Below, one piece after another: positions 44,978 to 53,902 of a stretch of DNA of 64,000 bases. Each line of letters starts with the position of its first letter. Position 1 is the stretch's first letter. Position numbers and translations under genes: made by a program. The notes below the pieces were generated by a model, which was given only the letters and a program-made list of their open reading frames with translations, made no database searches and was not told the origin of the DNA. Origin of the DNA: Bacteroidota bacterium (lineage in GTDB: Bacteria; Bacteroidota; Bacteroidia; Bacteroidales; Lentimicrobiaceae); assembly GCA_009773515.1 (NCBI GenBank), contig WSXX01000020.1, positions 1 through 64,000 on the forward strand, written 5' to 3'.

Positions 44978-45949
44978 TTAATTTTTATAAGGTTGTTCAG
45001 TCTTAAAACGCATTTTTCCGGATCTGATTCCGCGGATAAATTCTTCTGCTGTCATCGCTTTTTTGCCTGAAGGCTGAAGTTGTATTATCTGCACAAAATA
45101 ATCGCTGCATGCAACCATAAATTTCCGGTTATTGATGATTTTTACTTCGCCTGCTTCAAGATCGGCAAGTTCGCCGGTAATTTCCGACTTCAGGATTTTT
45201 ATTTCTTTTTCTGATCCATCTATATTTATTTCAGAAAATGCTCCCGGATATGGACTGAGGCCTCTGATGTGATTATGGACTTCATTGGCGCTGCGGTTCC
45301 AGTTTATGGAGCAGTGCTCTCTGAATAGCCTTGGAGCGCTTTTTAAAGCAGGTTCGCCGGTGGGTTGTTCTTTTAGTGTTAATTTGCCTTCGCTGATGGC
45401 TCGTATTGTTTTTATCACTAGCCCAGCACCCATCACTTTTAACCTGTCGTGAAGTTCACCGGCTGTTTCATTTTCGCCAATGCTGATGCGCTCATTCATA
45501 ATAATGGTGCCGGTATCGATGCCTGAGTTGAGAAAAAAGGTAGTTGCTCCGGTTTCTGTTTCTCCGTTTAATATGGCATGATTTATAGGTGCAGCACCCC
45601 TGTATTGAGGCAATAATGAAGCATGCAGATTAAAACTTCCCAGTTCAGGAATGCTCCACACTTCCTCAGGTAATTTTCTGAACGCAACAATTACAAACAA
45701 ATTTGCATTTAAATCCTTTAATGTGCTGATAAATTCAGGATCTTTGAGACTCAGCGGCTGAAGCACCGGAATATTATGTTCCAACGCATATTCTTTTACC
45801 GGAGAATGCTTCATTTTCAATCCGCGGCCTGCGGGTTTGTCAGCAACTGTAACCACGGCTTTTACGCTGTAACCATTGCGGAGTATCTCACTCAGCGATT
45901 CTACAGCAAATTCAGGCGTGCCCATAAAAACGATACTAATTTTCTTCAT
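44978..45949 (-). CDS. fmt: Methionyl-tRNA formyltransferase
   Basis: A 323-residue enzyme that formylates initiator Met-tRNA. KISIVFMGTPEFAVESL opens the Rossmann-like domain, the loop KPAGRGLKMKHSPVK interacts with tRNA, and the catalytic region is SFNLHASLLPQYRGAAPINHAI (Asn-His) with SGIDTGTI further on. The C-terminal OB-like domain is present. The length is normal. It is monocistronic, with a -7 box about 23 bp upstream. Confidence 0.96.
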   Translation of the reverse strand: MKKISIVFMGTPEFAVESLSEILRNGYSVKAVVTVADKPAGRGLKMKHSPVKEYALEHNIPVLQPLSLKDPEFISTLKDLNANLFVIVAFRKLPEEVWSIPELGSFNLHASLLPQYRGAAPINHAILNGETETGATTFFLNSGIDTGTIIMNERISIGENETAGELHDRLKVMGAGLVIKTIRAISEGKLTLKEQPTGEPALKSAPRLFREHCSINWNRSANEVHNHIRGLSPYPGAFSEINIDGSEKEIKILKSEITGELADLEAGEVKIINNRKFMVACSDYFVQIIQLQPSGKKAMTAEEFIRGIRSGKMRFKTEQPYKN

Positions 45950-45971
45950 ATTTCAGTGGTGAAATGTGTTT

Positions 45972-45979
45972 CAAATTTA
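45972..45979 (-). promoter_or_regulatory. Promoter -7 box for fmt
   Basis: On the minus strand TAAATTTG matches TAnnTTTG, 23 bp before the fmt ATG. Confidence 0.45.
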
Positions 45980-46012
45980 AGCCAAAACCTTTTAAAACCT
46001 GACTTTCATAAA

Positions 46013-46044
46013 ATAAAAACACCCGGAATTGAAACTCCGGGTGT
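46013..46044 (-). terminator. Terminator of the TPR gene
   Basis: The stem acacccgga / tccgggtgt with an 8-nt loop ends on the minus strand in tttttatttt, 21 bp after the stop. Confidence 0.85.
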
Positions 46045-46064
46045 GTGTATTGGTGATGTGAATC

Positions 46065-46748
46065 TTATTGTTGTCCTTTAAGCTTTGCGATAAATTTTTC
46101 AACATCTCTTGCTTCGGCACTGCGGGGAAACTCAGTTCTGATTCTTTCATAAGCTTCAAGCGCTTTCTTGTTGTCTCCTGAATCTTCGAAAGCCCATGCG
46201 GCTTTCTGAAGGAAAACAGGGGTGGTAAAATCGTTCACGCTGACTTTTGCAGCCTGAAGGTATTGTTCACCGGCTTCAGCTGTTTTGCCCAGCTCCATAT
46301 AAGCATCTCCTATGGCACCTTTGGCCATTGGAGCTACCAATGCATCCTTGATTTTGAACTTCTTAAGATGGCTGATGGCTTCTTCAAACTGACCTTCATT
46401 CAGGTAAATAATGCCAGCGTAATAATGAGCCAGACGGGCTGATTTGGTCATTCCGTAATCGTCAATTATTTCAAGAAATCCAGGATACATGCCATCACCG
46501 TTTAAAGCAAGTTTCAGTGAATCCTGCTCAAAATATTTCTCAGCCATAAACATTTGCGACTGAGCCTCTTTTTCCTGAGGCATCAGATAAAAACGCTGAA
46601 ATCCAAAATAAGCCAAGACCAACAAAGCAAGTCCTCCAATTACAATACCCAGGAGTTTCTGGTTCTTTTCAATAAATACTTCGGATCTGCTGAGGGCTTC
46701 CTCAACTGCCATAATTTTTTCTTCAGTGTTGTCAGTCTTCTTTGCCAT
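46065..46748 (-). CDS. Membrane-anchored tetratricopeptide-repeat protein
   Basis: A 227-residue protein with a cytoplasmic N-terminus of about 33 residues, one membrane helix (LLGIVIGGLALLVLAYFGF, about 34-53) and a soluble domain of TPR-like repeats (SARLAHYYAGIIYLNEGQFEEAI, KGAIGDAYMELGKTAEA, KAAWAFEDSGDNKKALEAYERI). The layout is like YfgM (TPR_21), an outward-facing chaperone-site protein, but the similarity is general. It is monocistronic. Exact role unknown. Confidence 0.8.
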   Translation of the reverse strand: MAKKTDNTEEKIMAVEEALSRSEVFIEKNQKLLGIVIGGLALLVLAYFGFQRFYLMPQEKEAQSQMFMAEKYFEQDSLKLALNGDGMYPGFLEIIDDYGMTKSARLAHYYAGIIYLNEGQFEEAISHLKKFKIKDALVAPMAKGAIGDAYMELGKTAEAGEQYLQAAKVSVNDFTTPVFLQKAAWAFEDSGDNKKALEAYERIRTEFPRSAEARDVEKFIAKLKGQQ

Positions 46749-46768
46749 TGGGTTTTAATTTTGTCGCG

Positions 46769-46776
46769 CAAAAGTA
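46769..46776 (-). promoter_or_regulatory. Promoter -7 box for the TPR gene
   Basis: On the minus strand TACTTTTG matches TAnnTTTG, 21 bp before the ATG at 46748. Confidence 0.5.
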
Positions 46777-46929
46777 CAGTTTTTTTTTTATTTGACAAGC
46801 GTCGTTTAAACAACCTCAATATCAATTTTTCAGTTTGAGGATATCCGGCACCATTTTTTTCGGAATATTGTTGATTTTTTTTGTATTTTTACCTTTTGAA
46901 GTTTATAAACCAATTAAAATCCGGGTTTT

Positions 46930-47136
46930 ATGGGAAAAGGAGATAAGAAATCCAAACGTGGTAAAATCATTCTTGGGTCTTATGGTGTGTCAAGGCCAAG
47001 AGTTAAGTCAAAACCTTCAATGCCGAAAAAGGAAAAGCCTGTTGATGCTGAAGTTAAAGTTCCGGTTAAGGCTGCTAAACCTAAAACAGTCAAAAAGCCT
47101 AAAGTCGCTGAAAAGCCGGCTGATGAGTCCGAATAA
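46930..47136 (+). CDS. 30S ribosomal protein bTHX
   Basis: A 68-residue, very basic protein. The first 25 residues, MGKGDKKSKRGKIILGSYGV, are the bTHX signature of Thermus and Bacteroidota small subunits; the rest is a lysine/proline/valine-rich tail (KAAKPKTVKKPKVAEKP) that is longer than in Thermus and probably disordered. It binds the head of the 30S subunit. The start follows a purine-rich leader, and a terminator hairpin lies 23 bp after the stop. Confidence 0.9.
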   Translation: MGKGDKKSKRGKIILGSYGVSRPRVKSKPSMPKKEKPVDAEVKVPVKAAKPKTVKKPKVAEKPADESE

Positions 47137-47158
47137 TTCTACTGTTTACAGTTGTATT

Positions 47159-47192
47159 AAAAAGCTTCGTTGTTTAACGGAGCTTTTATTTT
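47159..47192. terminator. Bidirectional terminator between bTHX and murD2
   Basis: The stem aaaagcttcgtt / aacggagctttt (one T-G pair) with a 4-nt loop is followed by ttattttttc. It overlaps the murD2 stop codon. Confidence 0.85.
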
Positions 47193-48562
47193 TTCATGAC
47201 TATCTCTTCATAACGAAGACCCCTTTCTTCAAAATTTCTGAAGTTATCGTAACTTGATGCTGCCGGAGAAAGAAGACAAACGCATTTTTCGGGAGTTGCT
47301 CTGATCGCTTTAATTACGGCATCATCAAAACTGCTTCCCATTTCAAAAAAGGGTTTAATTCCATTGAATGAACTTAATAATTTCATCATTCTTTCTCCTG
47401 CCGGCCCTGTAAAAACAATGTGTTTTACACTGCTTTTGCAGAGTTTTTCAATAAATGGTCCATAATCAATGTCTCTGTCAAATCCCCCTAAAATAAGGGT
47501 GTGAACTGTTTGAAGTGTGTCAAGTGCTGCAAGTGTTGCTTCGGGGATGGTTGATATGGAGTCGTTGTAGAAATGTTTGTTATTTTGAATTCCGAGAAAC
47601 TCAATCCGGTGTTTCAGCGGTTTGAATGTTGCAATACCATCAATGATGGCTTCGGCGGGAATGTTCGAAATACGGGCAGCTGTAGCAGCAATAATGATGT
47701 TTCTCAGGTTGTGCAGGCCGGCAAGCTGTGTCTGCGGCTTCTCAGGCAATAAAATCTGTTCATGATGACCTCTTCGCAGTATAAAGTTTTTCCCTGATTT
47801 GCCTGCGCCGTCTCCTGAAAAAACTGAGGTAAATGCCGGTAACTTGTTCCCCGGAATTGCTGTATCTTTCAACAGTCCTGCAATAATCTGATCGTCAGGA
47901 TTGTATATAAAGTTATCATTTTCAGACTGTTTGATTGCAATCTGGTATTTTGCAAGCTGGTAATCTTTGTAGGATGCATAATGATCCAGATGCTCCTGAA
48001 AAATGTTGAGCAAAACCGAAGTTGAAGGTGCCCGCGAAATATATTCCAATTGATGCGACGACAATTCACAGATAATTCTGGTTTTGTCATCAATCCTTTC
48101 AGTAAGGTCAAAAAGCGGAATGCCGATATTACCGGCCAGCAATGTGTTGCTTGTGTAGCCGGAAATTATATGATACAGCAGAGATGTTGTGGTACTTTTG
48201 CCTTTGGTCCCGGTTATTCCGGTTGTAAGTGGTGCGAAATTTCTGAGGAAGAGGTCGGTTTGAGAAGTGATTTTCGAATCAAGCTGCGATAAACCTTCTT
48301 TGAAAACAGAAATACCCGGCGATTTTATCACCATGTCGAAATCTTTCAGGTATCCGGTGTAATTATTTCCGGAAAAGAGTGTAATTCTGTCAGCCGTCAG
48401 TTCCGGATTCTCCTTTTCGAGGTTTTCGTTTTTATCGGCAACAGCCAGCGGAAGCTCAGGAAAATAACCGCGCAATAACCTGAATGTAGATTTCCCTTCT
48501 CGTCCATAGCCAAGTATCATCACTTTTTTGTCCCTGAAAAGGGATTTGAGCATATCTTTCAT
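47186..48562 (-). CDS. murD2: UDP-MurNAc-L-alanine--L-glutamate ligase (MurD2)
   Basis: A 458-residue Mur ligase. The N-terminal Rossmann-like domain has VMILGYGREGKST; the ATP loop is GITGTKGKSTTTSL (residues 116-129), differing from ordinary MurD (GTNGKTT) by Lys for Asn and Ser for Thr; the central domain has CELSSHQLEYI; the C-terminal domain has FYNDSISTIPEAT (N333-D334-S335). The GTKGKST and NDSIST forms are what I recall of MurD2, which adds L-Glu instead of D-Glu. The ATG overlaps the stop of the MurL-type gene (ATGA), so both are translated together. Ordinary MurD activity is the alternative. Confidence 0.85.
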   Translation of the reverse strand: MKDMLKSLFRDKKVMILGYGREGKSTFRLLRGYFPELPLAVADKNENLEKENPELTADRITLFSGNNYTGYLKDFDMVIKSPGISVFKEGLSQLDSKITSQTDLFLRNFAPLTTGITGTKGKSTTTSLLYHIISGYTSNTLLAGNIGIPLFDLTERIDDKTRIICELSSHQLEYISRAPSTSVLLNIFQEHLDHYASYKDYQLAKYQIAIKQSENDNFIYNPDDQIIAGLLKDTAIPGNKLPAFTSVFSGDGAGKSGKNFILRRGHHEQILLPEKPQTQLAGLHNLRNIIIAATAARISNIPAEAIIDGIATFKPLKHRIEFLGIQNNKHFYNDSISTIPEATLAALDTLQTVHTLILGGFDRDIDYGPFIEKLCKSSVKHIVFTGPAGERMMKLLSSFNGIKPFFEMGSSFDDAVIKAIRATPEKCVCLLSPAASSYDNFRNFEERGLRYEEIVMKK

Positions 48563-49935
48563 CGCAGTGCTTTTTTTAATAAACCGAGCAAAGCCGGCGA
48601 TAAGTTATGACCTTCAGCCTCGGAAATCCTCAGATTCTTTTCTTCAGAGAGCCCTTTCAGATTCAGAAACCTGTCCATCAAAACGAGATTCTTTCTTTCG
48701 GAATCATTACGGGCTATCATGCTCATTGCTATATTAACATCTTCAAGGGTGCCCACACATTCAAATGGCTTGTTTTCTGCGATTCCGGTAAGTTCATCAA
48801 AAACAGGAATCAATTCCGCATCGTTCAGCATATCAGCCCCAATAATCCGGCTGGCGTATTCTGTGCCATTAAAAGCAGACAACATGATGCTGGTAAACAG
48901 GCATTTGGAACATTTTCCGCACCATGAGTCGGTTTTACTTCCAACATTACAACTTCTGAAAACCTGATGATAATTTTCCAGCCCTGAGAAAATGGATACT
49001 ATCTGAAGTTCGTTTAGTGGCCTTAAAAAACTGAAATAATTGAAGGATGGTGAAATAAAGTTGCTGTAATACCATCTGAAATCATCCTCAAATTCAATTG
49101 ATTTTGAATATTGATGGTTGATATTGGTGCCTGGAATGGTGACTTCATTTGCGCTTGATTCGTTCGATAGCGCGATATTACTATAGCCATTCAGCAAGGA
49201 AGCCAGCAAGGTGTAAAATGCCAGCATGGCAGAAAACGGGGTGTGTCCATTCAAATAACCAAGGTTGTTGAGTCTGAGCAGTTCCGGGTCAATGGAGCGT
49301 GAAATGGTAAAGGCGTCGCTGTAATCAAGCCCTGCTGCTGTAACTGTATGTATGGTGGCGCCTCGTGGATTAATGATCAGAGGCCTCAGGGTTTTATTAT
49401 CTCTTTTCAGCAGTTCAAGGGTAACGGCAGAGTCTTTTCCGCCTCCGATGGGCACCAGAAAGCCATCCCCGATTCCGTCTATTGATTGAATTTCAGTTTT
49501 ATCACCTGATGATTTTATTTCAACAAAATCGTCAATGGAAGTTTGAATTCCATTGATATAGAAAAATTCTCCCAAACCGTTGAAATAGAGCTTTTTCCAC
49601 CAGTTGCTTTGTTGGTCTGTGAGTTTGTTTGTATGGATATTGATCACAGGCGAGCAGGTACTTTTCCAATAGCTGATCAGTTCAATCAGGCCAATATGAA
49701 AGATTATATTATCAGCTGCAGCTTTGTTTGCATGATAGTTTCTGATAAAAGCTTCTTTATGATTCCCAAAATGAAAAACCGAGACAGGGTGAAAATCAGT
49801 CAGCCCGTTTATCCTGAAAGAGAACTCAATTCTTAACCCCTCATTGGTTATACCGGCCTGAAATCCATCGTAATGGAACTCAGGAAATTTATTTCTCAGA
49901 GTTTCGAAATTTTCCGGTTGATCTGAAAGTTGCAT
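48559..49935 (-). CDS. murL: UDP-MurNAc-L-Ala-L-Glu epimerase (MurL)
   Basis: A 458-residue cytoplasmic protein. It has a PP-loop-type ATP motif, VPIGGGKDSAVTLELLKR (residues 161-178), a serine/asparagine-rich site (NIALSNESSANEV) and a cysteine cluster WCGKCSKC (C339, C342, C345). This layout, the length, and the direct coupling to a MurD2-like ligase match MurL, which inverts the terminal L-Glu of UDP-MurNAc-L-Ala-L-Glu using ATP, making murI dispensable. I recognise it from context and motif, not from an alignment. It starts the murL-murD2 operon. Confidence 0.8.
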   Translation of the reverse strand: MQLSDQPENFETLRNKFPEFHYDGFQAGITNEGLRIEFSFRINGLTDFHPVSVFHFGNHKEAFIRNYHANKAAADNIIFHIGLIELISYWKSTCSPVINIHTNKLTDQQSNWWKKLYFNGLGEFFYINGIQTSIDDFVEIKSSGDKTEIQSIDGIGDGFLVPIGGGKDSAVTLELLKRDNKTLRPLIINPRGATIHTVTAAGLDYSDAFTISRSIDPELLRLNNLGYLNGHTPFSAMLAFYTLLASLLNGYSNIALSNESSANEVTIPGTNINHQYSKSIEFEDDFRWYYSNFISPSFNYFSFLRPLNELQIVSIFSGLENYHQVFRSCNVGSKTDSWCGKCSKCLFTSIMLSAFNGTEYASRIIGADMLNDAELIPVFDELTGIAENKPFECVGTLEDVNIAMSMIARNDSERKNLVLMDRFLNLKGLSEEKNLRISEAEGHNLSPALLGLLKKALR

Positions 49936-50114
49936 CTGCTAAGTGGTATAAAATTTGATGCTGTTGTTAATGCCTGCAAAAATATGCAATACACACTGAG
50001 TTATAAGAAATTTACTGAAATAAACAGGGAATTTTGCAGTGAGCGTTGTTTATTCTTGCAGGTAAAGGATTCATTTGCGATTGGATTGAACTTCACAATA
50101 CTAAAAGATGAACT

Positions 50115-50678
50115 ATGGAACCTTTAAAAATAAAGCCTCTTGCCGGCCGGATACTGATTTCGGTCCCATCCCTGCAGGATTTCTATTTCCGTAAGTCTGT
50201 GGTTTTAATTGCAGATCACAACGAAGATGGTTCGTTCGGATTGATTATTAACAAACCTGTGGATGTAAAATTAAGTGATATAGCCTCAGAATTTGCCGGT
50301 TTTGATGCACCGGTTTATCTTGGTGGTCCTGTAAAAACCGATAGTCTTTTTTTTATACACACCCGGCCTGACCTTATTGAGGACGGTGCAAAGATTATGG
50401 AAGGCCTTTACTGGGGGGGTAATATCGATACAGTAAGGGATTTGGTGAAAAGCGGAGGTTTAAAACCTAACGATGTCAGATTTTTTGTTGGGTATGCCGG
50501 TTGGATGGCCAATCAGCTTGACCGCGAACTTGAAGAAAAATCATGGGTAGTTTCTCTCACTGATCTGAACCAGATAATCGGAGAGGATACACGTAATATG
50601 TGGAGCCAAACCCTGCAAAAGCTGGGTCGTGAGTATAAGCTGTGGGTTAATTATCCGGCAGATCCGATGATGAATTAA
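50115..50678 (+). CDS. YqgE/AlgH-family protein
   Basis: A 187-residue protein of a compact alpha/beta family whose biochemical role is unsettled; AlgH is linked to alginate regulation in Pseudomonas. Signatures are AGRILISVPSLQDFYFRKSVVLIADH, GLIINKP, VYLGGPV and RFFVGYAGWMANQLDREL. The length is normal. It is convergent with the rhomboid gene, and the stops overlap by 4 bp. Confidence 0.93.
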   Translation: MEPLKIKPLAGRILISVPSLQDFYFRKSVVLIADHNEDGSFGLIINKPVDVKLSDIASEFAGFDAPVYLGGPVKTDSLFFIHTRPDLIEDGAKIMEGLYWGGNIDTVRDLVKSGGLKPNDVRFFVGYAGWMANQLDRELEEKSWVVSLTDLNQIIGEDTRNMWSQTLQKLGREYKLWVNYPADPMMN

Positions 50679-51298
50679 GCCAGGCCGGCAAATGCAGCAA
50701 TCTGTTCAATAAACGATGCGCCGAGCGAAGGTTTTAGAATCAGCGTAAAAACCAATCCGAAAACGGCACCCCAGAAGTGTGCATCATGGCCTATGTTGTC
50801 GTTCCCTTTTTTGGCCATATAAGCTGAAAAAATCAGGTACAGACCTCCGAAAATAAATGCCGGAATATCAAAAGGAATAAAAATGAACCTTATGCCTGTG
50901 AGGGGACTGATAAGAATGCTGGCAAACACAACTGCCGAAACCGCCCCTGAAGCGCCTACTGCATGGTAAAACTTATTGCTTTTGTGCTTTGCAAACGAAG
51001 GGGTAGAAGAGAGCAAAATACCGCCTAAGTAAAGGAGAATGTAAAAGTACCATCCTTTAGGTCCGAAAAAATCTGCAAAGTATCCTTCCACAGCGCTGCC
51101 GAACGAAAGAAGAACAAACATATTAACTGCCAGGTGCATCCAGTCGGCATGAACAAAAGCATGGGTTAAAAACCTGTAACCCTGCCTGTGTTCAGCTATC
51201 ATAATCGGGCTGAAGAGCAATCTTCCCTGAAGCTCTTTGTTGTAAAATGCCAGAATAGAAATAATTGCAGTAATGGCAATAATCAGAAATGTGATCAT
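50675..51298 (-). CDS. Rhomboid-family intramembrane serine protease
   Basis: A 207-residue membrane protein with six hydrophobic helices. The catalytic serine is in AVGASGAVSAV (S117) and the histidine in HDAHFWGAVFG (H174); the conserved L1-helix motif WMHLAVNMFVLLSFG (His-Asn) stabilises the active site. It should cleave membrane proteins within the bilayer. The start overlaps the stop of the upstream membrane-protein gene by 4 bp, so both are cotranslated and may act together. Substrates are unknown. Confidence 0.93.
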   Translation of the reverse strand: MITFLIIAITAIISILAFYNKELQGRLLFSPIMIAEHRQGYRFLTHAFVHADWMHLAVNMFVLLSFGSAVEGYFADFFGPKGWYFYILLYLGGILLSSTPSFAKHKSNKFYHAVGASGAVSAVVFASILISPLTGIRFIFIPFDIPAFIFGGLYLIFSAYMAKKGNDNIGHDAHFWGAVFGLVFTLILKPSLGASFIEQIAAFAGLA

Positions 51299-52107
51299 AA
51301 GCCGTTTGCCGGAGGTTGAATGGTATGATCAATTTCGGAACCCATCATGCTGTGCGGTATGAAGTAGATAAGCATCAACACAATGGCAGCAACCAGCGCC
51401 CAACCTCTTTTTTCGCGATTTTTCCAGAGCATATAAACAGCCAGCACCCAGAAAAGGAAAGAGACAATGGTTTTATTGTCGGTCAGATCAGTGCCAAGAG
51501 GCCAACCTGTCCAATAAGCACCGAAAGCATATTTCTGAACTATGGGGCCGAAAATCAGTCCTCCAAGCAGAAACAGAATGGTGGTGTATATTGACAATGA
51601 GAATGTTCTGTTGCCTTTAACAATTGCTTCAATTCCTGCGCGGGTAGAGAAAAGCATTGCAAAAAACATGAAAATAATGTGGGGAATCAAAGCGCCTGCC
51701 GGAACATGACCTTTGAAACGAATAACTACCGGTTCTTCGGTAAGCTGAACCTGATTGGTGCCATCTGACAAGGTAATAAGATATTCTACTTTACCAGCAG
51801 GAGGCTGGTGAGGAATATAAGAAACCAGTTTGCCTCCCATATTAACCATCAGTACTTCGCTCCACTCATCAAAACTTTTAAACCTTTTGTATTTAAAGGT
51901 TCCCTGAATCTTTCCTGATGGCTCATCGATGCTGATCTCGGCATTGTCGGGGCCACCATAGGTGCGTATCAGTTTATATTTTATGGTTTGATCTCCCAGT
52001 TGAACTTTACCTTTAACGGGGTTTGTGGGGCCGGTTGATCTCTGATAAATTGCTGATCCCAAAGTAATGATAATCGCAGCAATCCACAGAATATAGTTCT
52101 TTTTCAT
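51295..52107 (-). CDS. Membrane protein of unknown function, upstream of rhomboid
   Basis: A 270-residue protein that I do not recognise. It has one N-terminal membrane helix (YILWIAAIIITLGSAIYQ), a soluble segment of about 130 residues predicted outside (VQLGDQTIKYKLIRTYGG; rich in beta-type residues), then four C-terminal helices (HIIFMFFAMLF, YTTILFLLGGLIFGPI, TIVSFLFWVLAVYML, WALVAAIVLMLIYFI). The 4-bp overlap with the rhomboid gene suggests a shared function, perhaps as substrate or partner. Confidence 0.75.
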   Translation of the reverse strand: MKKNYILWIAAIIITLGSAIYQRSTGPTNPVKGKVQLGDQTIKYKLIRTYGGPDNAEISIDEPSGKIQGTFKYKRFKSFDEWSEVLMVNMGGKLVSYIPHQPPAGKVEYLITLSDGTNQVQLTEEPVVIRFKGHVPAGALIPHIIFMFFAMLFSTRAGIEAIVKGNRTFSLSIYTTILFLLGGLIFGPIVQKYAFGAYWTGWPLGTDLTDNKTIVSFLFWVLAVYMLWKNREKRGWALVAAIVLMLIYFIPHSMMGSEIDHTIQPPANGL

Positions 52108-52325
52108 TGGTTCAGAGTATTTTTTGAGAAGTGAAATTGAATATCGTCTGCAATATTACAAAAAAACAGATAAATAGTTTGGAGAACCAGCCATTCGAAT
52201 GATAAATTATATACTTATGTAAATAGATTATGAAGGTAAATACTAAATCATCTCTTGTGTTCGTTTGTTGTTTCAACCTGTTTTCTGAATTAATAATGAA
52301 ATTATAGGTTTTGAGTAAAAAGTTT

Positions 52326-52333
52326 TACCTTTG
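52326..52333 (+). promoter_or_regulatory. Promoter -7 box for the 52358-53893 gene
   Basis: TACCTTTG matches TAnnTTTG, 32 bp before ATG 52358. It overlaps the in-frame TTG at 52331, which is therefore unlikely to be the start. Confidence 0.45.
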
Positions 52334-52357
52334 GCAACTCTAAATATCAACTCATTG

Positions 52358-53893
52358 ATGCCTTTTGGGATTGTGCATCATCGTTTAATTTCTAATGTGC
52401 TAAAATTGAAGAATTTAATTCTTTTCGTTATGCTTGCTGCCGGAATTGGTTTTTCAGGCAAGGCACAGGAAATGCACGGTTACGTCCATAGTAATTATGC
52501 CGGTATTACCGGAAGTCTGATCAATCCCACTTCAATTCTTACATCTAAGGTTTACCTTGACATAAATATTATTGGACTGCATTTAAACGTGGATAACAAT
52601 TACATTTATCTCGCCAAAGATGAGTTTAAATTTAACAGGTTTCTAAGTGCCAATCCTGAGTTTCCGAAGCATATTGATGAAGTTACCGGTGATGAAAGAG
52701 AATATTACGACAGATATAATACTGATTTAAAGAATGCATACACTCAAATCAGAGTGCTTGGCCCATCGGCCATGTTTGCAACAGGGAATCAGGCGTTTGG
52801 TTTGTCAACCGGATACAGGATTTTAGTTTCGGGCAACAGTATTCCGTTTGATATTGCAAAATTTGCTGTTGAAGGGCTTGATTATATCCCTCAGCAAAGG
52901 ATCAATTACATCAATGAGATTGATTTCAGGGTTGCTTCAATGGCTCTTGCTGAAATATCAGGCAGCTATTCCAGAATACTGCATCGCAAAAACAGGGAAT
53001 ACTTTGCTGCAGGAGTTACAATAAAAGGTTTATTCTCGTCAGGTGGTGCTTTTGGTTATGCCGATAACATGGATTATATGGTTCCCAATTCAGATACGCT
53101 GATTGTTTACAATGCAAACGGAAAATTCGGAACTTCCATTCCCGTAGATTACAACAACAATGATATACTGATTCCGGGTCAGTTATTCACTGGCAAAGGT
53201 GTTGGGTTTGATATCGGGTTTACATACCAGAAAATGTTGCGCGGTCATTCCACCAAATCATATTCATCATACTGTGAAATTCCTTATCAGCCCTATATCT
53301 TCAGGCTCGGAGTCTCTCTTATTGATGTTGGACGCGTCAGGTACAAAAAGAATACTGCATGGGTTGAAATGGAAAACGCCAGTGCAAATTGGGAAAATGT
53401 CAGGGGCACCGAATACGATAACCTCAACGACCTCTTTCAAACAATCAGTTATGAATTTTCGGGCGATTCAAACCAGTTGATCCGCAACTCGGAATTCTCT
53501 ATTGCTTTGCCTACTGCACTGAGTGTTCAGTTTGATTATCGTTTGACCAATAAAATATATATTAATTCTTCGCTTGTTCAGCCAATTACGATGTCAGATG
53601 TTTCGGTTGTGAGACCTTCACAAATCGCGCTTACTCCCCGCTTTGAAACAAATTACTTTGAAGTTGCAATGCCTGTGATTCTATATAATTACCGTTATCC
53701 CCGGATAGGGCTGAGTGCACGTTTTCATAAAGTAGTTATTGGAACCGATAAACTTGGCGGATTCTTCGGAATAAAGGACTTTACAGGAATGGATTTCTAC
53801 ATTATGGTTAAATTGCAGTTCTTTAAAGGCAATTGCCGCAGATTTAATAAGAAGTTCGGGTGCGGGAATCTGGAATATAAGCAACAATATTAG
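52358..53893 (+). CDS. DUF5723-like outer-membrane beta-barrel protein
   Basis: A 511-residue protein from ATG 52358. The signal region LILFVMLAAGIGFSGKAQ precedes YVHSNYAGITGSLINPTSI, an opening typical of DUF5723 proteins, and alternating hydrophobic beta strands follow throughout, fitting an outer-membrane barrel. The end, IMVKLQFFKGNCRRF, is a basic strand. The function of the family is unknown. It is monocistronic. Confidence 0.65.
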   Translation: MPFGIVHHRLISNVLKLKNLILFVMLAAGIGFSGKAQEMHGYVHSNYAGITGSLINPTSILTSKVYLDINIIGLHLNVDNNYIYLAKDEFKFNRFLSANPEFPKHIDEVTGDEREYYDRYNTDLKNAYTQIRVLGPSAMFATGNQAFGLSTGYRILVSGNSIPFDIAKFAVEGLDYIPQQRINYINEIDFRVASMALAEISGSYSRILHRKNREYFAAGVTIKGLFSSGGAFGYADNMDYMVPNSDTLIVYNANGKFGTSIPVDYNNNDILIPGQLFTGKGVGFDIGFTYQKMLRGHSTKSYSSYCEIPYQPYIFRLGVSLIDVGRVRYKKNTAWVEMENASANWENVRGTEYDNLNDLFQTISYEFSGDSNQLIRNSEFSIALPTALSVQFDYRLTNKIYINSSLVQPITMSDVSVVRPSQIALTPRFETNYFEVAMPVILYNYRYPRIGLSARFHKVVIGTDKLGGFFGIKDFTGMDFYIMVKLQFFKGNCRRFNKKFGCGNLEYKQQY

Positions 53894-53902
53894 ACAAGTA
53901 TC

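Noticed and set aside
49930-50127. 65-codon frame upstream of the YqgE gene
   Set aside because: It overlaps both murL and yqgE starts and resembles nothing; treated as chance.
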